From: Choanephora cucurbitarum
Lineage: Eukaryota > Mucoromycota > Mucoromycetes > Mucorales > Choanephoraceae
Length of the DNA stretch: 64,000 nucleotides
Assembly (NCBI GenBank): GCA_025331435.1
Contig: JAIWNI010000045.1
Coordinates: 62,001-126,000, forward strand
Direction: 5' to 3'
Shown in pieces: positions 56,340 to 64,000 of the stretch (its first letter is position 1; every line of letters starts with the position of its first letter). The position numbers and the translations under genes were made by a program. The notes under the pieces were generated by a model that did no database searches, was not told the origin of the DNA, and saw only the letters and a list, made by a program, of their open reading frames with translations.

Positions 56340-59010
56340 ATAAGACAGTGCATCAAGTGCATTTGAATAAAAATCATCTTTTCATCTGCTTTATTCTAAA
56401 GTATTATAACAAAGTCTTTATCTTTGGTTTAAGCAAAATATTTCGTATTCTGGTGAAGCAAGCCGTTGGTACATCCCAAGCTTGACATTTTACTTGGAAA
56501 ATCAGCTGATGGGTAAAAATGAGCTATCCTGACAGCCAATGAGATTGCTCCGTCCCGTAAATTGCCTTTTCTGTCAGTATCCGCTTATTTTTTGTTCCTT
56601 TTTCTTGACCATTTGGATGATGGCTGTAACAAGCTATGGGTACTGAAAATCCATCTAGTTGAGCATGATATGCCAAGTATAGCTTCATTTACTTGTAAGT
56701 GTGTTGAAGTATTTTATTTGTTGCATCATTCAATTTGTTCATGGTTTTTACACCTGAGTGTGTCTTGTAGCTTATGTGAGTGTCGAGTGAACTGCATGAT
56801 ACAAAGAGTGAACTCAGAGAGCGCACTAATCTTTCACAAAGCATAGTCATATCAATTTCGAATGAGATGTTGTGCGTATATATTGCGCCTACTTAAACAT
56901 AATAAAGTACAAGTCTTCAGTACTACCACAAAAAAAAAAGAATCAAAATGAGATGTTTCTTTCAGCTGGATACAGGTATGATTTTACACGCTTTAAAAAA
57001 TTACACAATATCATAATAATATGGTAGAACATATCTCAACAGTTTTAATACTATACATTTTAATACAGTATATGGACACGACAATGATACAACACCAAAA
57101 ATGCCTAAAGTGTAAATATGATAAATGCAAAAAGTGCAATCAGCTGGAGTAATGACCGCTTCTAGCAATATCATGACATTTCGTCTTAAACACAAATAGT
57201 GAATAAAGGTGCATTAGTGACAAAACTGATCATACTCTGATACAAAACGATCATTGATATATCTGCTTGTTTGTTTGTGTATGAACTTGCGCATTTGTAT
57301 ATGTATATACATGATCATATTAGCATATTTTGATGTGAATATTCATGTATGGCAAAGCAAAGCGACCTTTCGATCACAGTAAAAGTAACTCACTGGTTTC
57401 TTAATATAACAGTGACAACAAGATTCGTCTAATTGCACTAGGTATATTTTAACTATGAACGTAATGCAGTACAAAGTCTGATAGAACAGAAATGACTAGC
57501 TAGTGCAAATGCTATATTCTTATATCTTGACATACATGGTATGTTAGCTTTAGTCGGCGATTTGCTTTCTGTAATTCAATCTGACTTTGTATTGACATTT
57601 CTTGTTATGTCTTTCTTCTTCTCTTATATTTTTTTTTTCTTATACCATCCATTTCAATGAATAGCACCGGATAAAAATCAAAATTGGAGCAACAATTGTA
57701 CTTGATTGCTGATTACATGTTTGATTCGTGTGCATCAAATAGCTCATCATGTCAAACTAAGCATAATACTTGGCTCTTGTTTAGTGAACCATCACTATGC
57801 TTTTGCTCTTTCCAGCTGTTTTCGATAATAAACATTGTAATCTAGTTTTTTCTTTGAAGACTTAAGGTGTTTATGGTTGCTTAGCATTCTGCTGCTTCTT
57901 CGTTTACGCATATACGAAATGCAAAACAGGTTACTACTTTCGACATGACTGCAGACAAATTCAAGCTCCTAATTGCTTTTCATTGGAATGATGTATGTGC
58001 AAATGACAGCTATAAATATAATATGCTTCGAGTAAGCCGACTTTGAATCTAAGATTCTTATTGTGTTCAATGGTAACTAGCTTACATAGCCTTTCGCAGT
58101 ATACACTCCAACAGATAGATTTCTTTGTCATTGCCAAGCCATCAGACGTTTATTTTGATGCATTCAATTGACTAAAATCTGATCTGAATACAAATAAATG
58201 CGTGCTTGTGAAATGTATTGATTATACAAAGCTCAGTAAAAGACTATTTATTCAGTAGAAAAGTAGCTAGACGTTGTTTTCAAAGGTTTTTTAGTCTTGA
58301 GAAAAAAGTTCAAAGACCTTTCGTTGATCAGCGCAATTGACTTTTTGAATTTTTCTTTGTTTAGTCTACTCAGATTGTTACACTCATGTGGCTTCTTTAT
58401 GTAAAAGCAGTCGCAAGATGTGCTAGACCAAAGATGAGATATTGATCTTTGACCTTTGCATTTCGTTTATCAACTAGGACTGTTATAGAGCAATTGCTGG
58501 ATTGAAAAGGATTTGATAAGATCCTGCGCTCAGTTAAAGAGTATGGTCAATAGAAGTATATACTTGCCAATAGAAATGCTGTTTTCTATCTTACAAATTG
58601 CTTCTAGTATCTTCATGTTACATGCCCCGAGAACATACTCAATTCGTATATACAAATCTGTTTTCTGAAGGTATAATAAACGACTTAACTCCGACAAGAG
58701 TTGTATTTGATACTCTTTGTTGGTGGGATATAACGAATTATAACTTATAATGACTGAACAACGTCATAAAACAGGTTATTGTAGCTAACGTAGTTTTATG
58801 CAACTGTGTTTAGAGTTTAGAATATCATCCAGAATAATGGACCAGTCAGAACTTGGACTTTTGGAACTAACCGCAATGGATTAAAAAAACTTAAGTTCAG
58901 TTTAAATTCATAAATTCATATTATAGTTGCTAGCACAAAAGACTTACCAATGCTTGAAATTAGATATAGATACAGATTTATATATATATAGACGCAGACG
59001 GAGACGCAGA
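56340..59010. other. unique AT-rich region without a recognisable gene
   Basis: An ORF at 56562-56846 (94 codons, Cys-rich) has no known motif. Elsewhere frames are short. There is a GACGCAGACGGAGACGCAGA simple stretch at 58991-59010 beside the MITE. No match to the arms. Confidence 0.45.
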
Positions 59011-59012
59011 TA

Positions 59013-59198
59013 CAGTCATCCCCCGATTTAGGGAACGAAATATAAGGAACGATTTTGATTTAGGGAACGGTCTTGAGGGAACCGAAGTTCGTTTAACGCT
59101 AAAAATCCCTGCTATTGTTATGAGAAATAGGGAACGATTTTGATTTAGGGAACGTTGTCGAGGGAACCAAGACTGTTCCCTAAATTGGGGGATGACTG
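59013..59198. mobile_element. pogo-like MITE, long copy (186 bp)
   Basis: TA duplications (59011-59012, 59199-59200) flank 24-bp inverted termini, CAGTCATCCCCCGATTTAGG on the left and its complement with one difference on the right. The interior contains two GATTTTGATTTAGGGAACG repeats. It is longer than the copy at 39-139 and otherwise alike. Confidence 0.88.
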
Positions 59199-59905
59199 TA
59201 TCTCTTTATTAGATCGCATGTACTTTTAAATTCATTAGGCAAAGAGTTGATAAAATATTCTATATATTGATGCGTTATAAAATTCATATACATTATGCTA
59301 CATTCAATCTATCCACAATCCTACTCATGTCTCATTATTTTTGTACCCATATTAAGTAGGTGTTAGCAGCCAATTTCTCTATTGAGGAGGTACCAGCTTT
59401 TTTACGTCGCTTGATCCTCTGTTGGCACTTGGCTGATGAGTGATTTGGTGGGATAGCTATATCAGGTCAACAATAATGAACATATATACTCTTGTGTTCT
59501 ACTTGATAAGCTGATTGACTTAACTGACAACAGCAGCGCCACCATCACGCACAATCAAATCGCTGTAAACAGCCAAAGTTTGTATTTCAGATAATGATGT
59601 TGAGCTCTAGCTAATCAGCGGCTATAATCCCCCTTATAACTCAAAAGCTCTCACTTGACGCTGAATAGACCCCTCCACAAAAAGCCTTGGGTGGCCCTCA
59701 AAAATGACCAAATACGTTTTGTACACCATATGAAAGAAATAATTCTGCTTTGTTTTTGTAATATTGTAGAGTTGCATTCAGATGAATAGGTATGGAGAAA
59801 ATAATGTTTCAAGGTGGAATTGGTTTGGTGTTTAATTTAATCAAGCCGATGCAAATCAGGCCAAAATGTTTAAATGAATAATTTTTATACCGCAAGTAAA
59901 ACTAT

Positions 59906-60139
59906 GTGTTTGCAAAATGTGTGTGGAGATGCCTTTTTCAAACTATTTCTATTTTTTATGACCTTGAAATAGTTTTTGACCTCAAAGATAGGCCCAAGGA
60001 ACGCCTTTTTACAGAGAATCACTTGATGATTTGTACAAAAGCAAATCTGTTTTGTTTCTTATTTCATAACAAAGTAATGACTTGGTGCTTTTTGTTAAGG
60101 GTTTGTGACAATCTTTGTACAGCACGCTATGGCCACTAG
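59906..60139 (+). other. repeat-borne ORF (DRPKERLF), third copy (77 aa)
   Basis: Counterpart of 7039-7308 and 35621-35857 (-). It ends one codon earlier (ARYGH then TAG). See the first entry. Confidence 0.2.
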
Positions 60140-60779
60140 TAATACACATCCTTACATGTATATGGGAATTGTTCAGAATGCTTCAGATACCACACTAGCA
60201 CAAGGATAGTTGCTTGCTTGTTAGTAGGCTTAGCCAGTCGATTGATCGACACCCAGTAATGACCATCATTTGTGTTTAAAATGATCAAGTAGAGTAAGCG
60301 GCGCAGCTATTGTCTTTATTGGTTACTGGATGGCTCTTGTTAGAGATGACAGGTACTTGGATACAAAGACCATTGATATGCATCAATAGCAGATAGCTCA
60401 ATTGATCTTATGACCTGTCTTTATAACAAGCTGACAATGGTAAATGGCTATGATTATACTAAACCCATACTGTTTTTATTGCACATATATGATTGTAAAC
60501 AATAAGCTTATACTTTTCACCTTCTATTATATATATATATATATATATATATACTATGACACTTTGACCATCCACTTCATCCAGTTGTATATGCATGTTT
60601 AATCAAAGTAGCATATTAAGGAATCATTATGCTTACTGTAGTCTGTGAGATGACTTTGGGGTTCTCTTTTTATCTAGACTCTGTACTTGTGTGTTTGGAA
60701 TTGCTATTATTGGTTTTAGCACAACCTATTAGTATGATGGTTTATGTACGGTCAGTGTTTTACACAAGCCTTTTGGTTT

Positions 60780-60820
60780 CATTGATGTCATTGATGTCAT
60801 TGATGTCATTGATGTCATTA
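60780..60820 (+). repeat. 9-bp tandem repeat (ATTGATGTC)n
   Basis: Four copies of ATTGATGTC and a partial. The other copies of this segment have only TTCATTGTT-type sequence here. Confidence 0.9.
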
Positions 60821-61259
60821 TTCTTTAAAGTTTTATTGTTCTGTGCTTTTTCACTGTTCTTTGCAGTCTCATTACAATAATCACTTTTGTGAGAGTGTTT
60901 CATATCCTGGAAAACTGTGCCTTTATTTTGAGCGCACTTTTGGATTAGACACGCTTAAATCAAGCGAACTACTGTATTCGATGTGTATGTCATGGCTGAA
61001 ATTTCCTCGACAGCATATGCTATACTGCTGATACTATTGCAACGAGACCTGATTGTGTTGATCAACGGCTGAACAAGACAACTGAGATGATTGGAAATTG
61101 CAAAAGACTAAATGATAGATTGAGCATCTATATGGCTGACACCATTTGAGTCAATCTATAAAAGCAGCTATTCTGGATAAAGTGAGGTCAAGCCTGTTGT
61201 TACAATGGATGAGGCTTCATTGAACCTTGTTCTAGCACGATATCATTATTGATTCCATC

Positions 61260-62645
61260 ATATGTATACGCGAATACTTTTATCATCCGTCAATGAAATG
61301 TCTCTGATCATCATGATGTACCTCACTGGATCCAAGTATCACAATTGGATCCAATTATTTTCAGATTATGTTAAATCTTTCTCACCACATTTTTAACTCG
61401 CCTAAACAATTCGCATTATCATGCTTGTTAACTCTGAACTACCCATTGCATCATTTGTATGACTCCATGCGTTGCCATCACTTGCACCTATCCTCATTTG
61501 TAACCCATGAGACTGTGGTGGTTTCTGTGGTGATTTCACCTTATAAGATATAGAACTAGATATTGAAAATGATGACAAATAAAAGGATCATTTATTCTAA
61601 ATACAATACAATCAAAACTACTAGAAGCTTAACATAATGTACAGAGTTAAAGCTAATAGGCACATAAGACAAAGTAAGCAGTAAATGCTTACTCAGAATA
61701 AAAAGGGCAGAGAAAATTACACAAGCTCCAAATCAAGTCCTCCCAAATTTAAAGTCCTAATTCCATTGTATTCAGGAACGGTAAAATTACAGGACAATGG
61801 TATAACTCAGGAAGAAGACCTCAACCGTCATATAAAGATTATTTCCCTTATATTTTATGAGAATAAGGATTAGTAAAATCCATTCACATCTGAGTAGACA
61901 CACACTTTAGAAATTGTATATAAACCACTGTATTATTTAGCTTAGAAACATTATTCCACTTTTTAAGAATAAAGAGACTATCAACGTATTTCTTCTTGTC
62001 TTGTCTTTTTATTCTAACTCCCAATTTCTACAGTATCTTATTTCACAGGTTTCTTTTCTTTTTCAAAACCCTTTTCCTTGCTCATCTTGCTTTACTCTGA
62101 CTCTTATGTCTCTGACGTATACCACTGACAAGTTGTGCATCCGAGCAACCCACACTCTGGGATCAGTCATTGACCTGATCAGGGATCCGCTCAAACATCT
62201 GATCTTTCGGGCTAACTTTTCTTTTTTTCTTTTTCTTATCCTACCTTCTGCTTTGTCTTGCTGCTTTGCTTGTACTGCTGGACACGCGCATATCATTGTC
62301 TTGCTCTTGCTTCAGCTCATCAGAGCTTCCGGAGGACACGATCATGTCGTTGTCAGTTACACAGCACTGTAATCAGCTGGGCTGTTATTTTAATTTCCGA
62401 CGGAGTTTGATTTAGAGTTTCAGTGCGTGTTTGTCTTTTTCCCTGCCTATGGCAGTTCTTACATAGCTTTCTTTTACTCCTGTCAACCCTTTATATGCAA
62501 CAGCCATAGTAAGTTATGCAAAGTCAGGTTCACACACAGAAAGTGCTGACCACTCCTCTTTTGGACCAGCTCAACCTTCGTGATGACACCAGATGGCAAG
62601 ATCCTGGTCAGAGTGAGGACCAACATGAGTGCATGACAGGTACTG
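61260..62645 (+). pseudogene. ~1-kb module copy 6 (MTPDGKI family), split by a solo LTR
   Basis: Segments: HHLHLSSFVTHETVVV (ORF 61368-61553), interruption by the LTR, TDKLCIRATHTLGSVIDLIR (62117-62210), TCCGACGGAGTTTGA (62396-62410), and TFVMTPDGKILVRVRTNMS followed by a stop (62570-62641). See copy 2. Confidence 0.45.
61526..62032. mobile_element. solo LTR (507 bp)
   Basis: Relative to the arm copies (8660-8680 and mirror), 507 bases are inserted here. They begin TGTGGTGATTTCACC and end AATTTCTACA, the TG...CA ends of an LTR. The flanking 5-bp duplication is GTTTC (61521-61525) and GTATC (62033-62037, one difference); the arm has the empty site GTTTCTTGTTTCACAGG. No internal retrotransposon domain is present. 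The 62-codon ORF at 61685-61873 lies inside and has no recognised domain. Confidence 0.8.
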
Positions 62646-63103
62646 ATCTGTAAGCTGGAATACATATACGAAGCGTAAGTGTTGCTTGCACATAGCTATG
62701 ACACAAGTCATAACCGCAAAACGAAAAAAAAGAGAGAGGAATGCATGTCTTGGATGATGTGTGTCAAGATGGCGATACGGTGTATACACAAAAGGATTGT
62801 TAAACATAGACAGTTGCGAGTACACAGCTTGGCAATGAATGCACGAGATACAAAGACAATATAGCAAACAACAAGCTGTAATCAGGAATACAATGTATTG
62901 CAGGTAAAGAGAGTGATGATGGTAGATTCAGAGCAGAGAGATGCAGACAACTATTTGTTTGCACAGAATGTTCATTGCACATATCATGTAAGGAAATACA
63001 ATGTAACTGGCTGATATAAATGAACATATATGAGTATGGATAACAACATGGCTGACTCAAGAAAAACAAAGGACTTGCTTCTCTAGATTTATCTGATGGA
63101 ACC

Positions 63104-63301
63104 TTGTTTGGACACATCACTGGCAAAAGCATCATGCCTGTCATGTTGTTGATGGGGATAAAAGGGTATCTGTATGGTCGTGTACTTTTGATCGACATTT
63201 TGGATTACACTATAGATCAGCTTATACAGACTACATTAGATGCAAGTGAATTGTGCACTGTAACTACATCATGCCTTAGACTGACGAGCACAAATTGTTG
63301 A
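63104..63301 (+). other. repeat-borne ORF with LIDILDYTIDQLIQ, third copy (65 aa)
   Basis: Counterpart of 9734-9931 with a few substitutions (for example PVMLLMGIKGYLYG). Open to the same stop. See the first entry. Confidence 0.3.
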
Positions 63302-64000
63302 AACATGTTGCAAGATAAAATGACCAGAGTGGTAGTTGCAATGCATGTTACTGTATTGGAGCACATGTTACTTTACGTTATAGTATCATAACAGCATCAA
63401 TACTGCCTTGGAAAATAAAAGATATTGAATCAGTATATATTGGCCATATTTTTTTGCCAGGTACTTCTTTTTCTATCTTTTTATTTTTCATTGTGTTGCT
63501 AGTTGTTTGTACTATAGCATACTGTCTACGAAGGACTTTATGCTTTATCATCTCCACATGATTTGCATCTTTAGTGAATTCTGACTTGTTATTTGGCCAT
63601 TTGCCTGATAATAGTCTATTCAGCCGTTAATTTGCTTTCGGGGCTTGTACTCTTCGTAGCATCTCTTAAACTCTATGCATTCACAATTCTATGATGACTC
63701 TTGCCTGACATGCACTTGTTTTCATATACCAGTAGACTGTAGTATTGTTTGTTCTTTTTCTTTCTCTTTTATTTTCTTGTGGCTTTCAGATCTAACACCC
63801 AAGCAATGCGTACTTAGAATGCATACTATCTGCTTTTTTTTTATTGATATCGGTCGTCCAAAAGTCAAAAGTCAGAAGCGTGCATTCGATTGGCTCAATT
63901 TTACTCCATCGTTGCGGGTTGAAACAAATCGAAAGGACAGTTTAATCGCGTCATCCTCCTTATTTCTCTTTTGACTCATTCTTCTCTCTTTTCTTTTTTT

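Larger units (their letters stand above)
59290..64000 (+). repeat. direct copy of arm segment 6470-10650
   Basis: Co-linear with the left arm from the CTATCCACAATCC stretch to the window end, a few percent diverged. It carries a longer (TA)n at 60528-60553, a 9-bp repeat at 60780-60820 and a solo LTR at 61526-62032. Homology begins about 90 bases after the MITE. Confidence 0.92.

Overview
The window looks like nuclear DNA of a eukaryote, most likely a fungus. It is AT-rich and almost empty of long reading frames. It carries intron-like exon junctions, two decayed Tc1/mariner transposons, a solo LTR, TA-flanked miniature elements and a tRNA-derived retroposon. An early-diverging (Mucoromycota-type) fungus is my best guess from the AT content and the Tc1-type elements, but nothing here proves it. 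I found no bacterial operon, rRNA, intact tRNA, CRISPR array or telomeric repeat array.

Layout. Positions 1-2.2 kb are unique AT-rich DNA with one pogo-like MITE. From about 3.4 to 38.6 kb lies a very long imperfect inverted repeat: the left arm is about 3.4-19.7 kb, the spacer 19.7-23.2 kb, and the right arm 23.2-38.6 kb. Inside the arms, 13.03-17.93 kb and its mirror 24.99-29.89 kb look identical base for base, while the flanking arm DNA has diverged by several percent. The arms are built from older repeats: a ~3.3-kb unit present twice in the left arm, a ~1-kb module present in opposite orientations, and a ~350-bp GC-richer block. The spacer holds a GC-richer promoter-like island with a 31-codon ORF and a 7-bp tandem repeat. 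From 39.9 to 64 kb, unique DNA alternates with rearranged direct copies of arm segments (43.2-45.4, 52.2-55.9, 59.3-64.0 kb). These are broken up by Tc1 elements (41.9-43.2 and 50.0-51.3 kb), an 808-bp insertion, a tRNA-derived retroposon, a MITE and a solo LTR.

Genes. Only three protein genes are convincing, and they are paralogues of one unrecognised family: 2371-3018 (+), 39031-39669 (-) and 47786-48409 (+). Each has a hydrophobic N-terminus, a highly variable middle and a nearly invariant C-terminus made of two tandem copies of a D-D-G-x-F-S-type motif ending in ALPL. All three share a promoter block containing GTAAACA, a pyrimidine-rich leader, a 16-base motif repeated just after the stop codon, and a pyrimidine-rich minisatellite further downstream. 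The first two sit at the outer ends of the inverted repeat and point inwards. High arm identity starts only inside their 3' minisatellites, so different gene bodies are joined to near-identical flanks. This suggests a cassette-like, recombining, fast-evolving gene family. It is the best candidate for an undescribed system in the window. Everything else that looks coding is repeat-borne, short and mostly broken.
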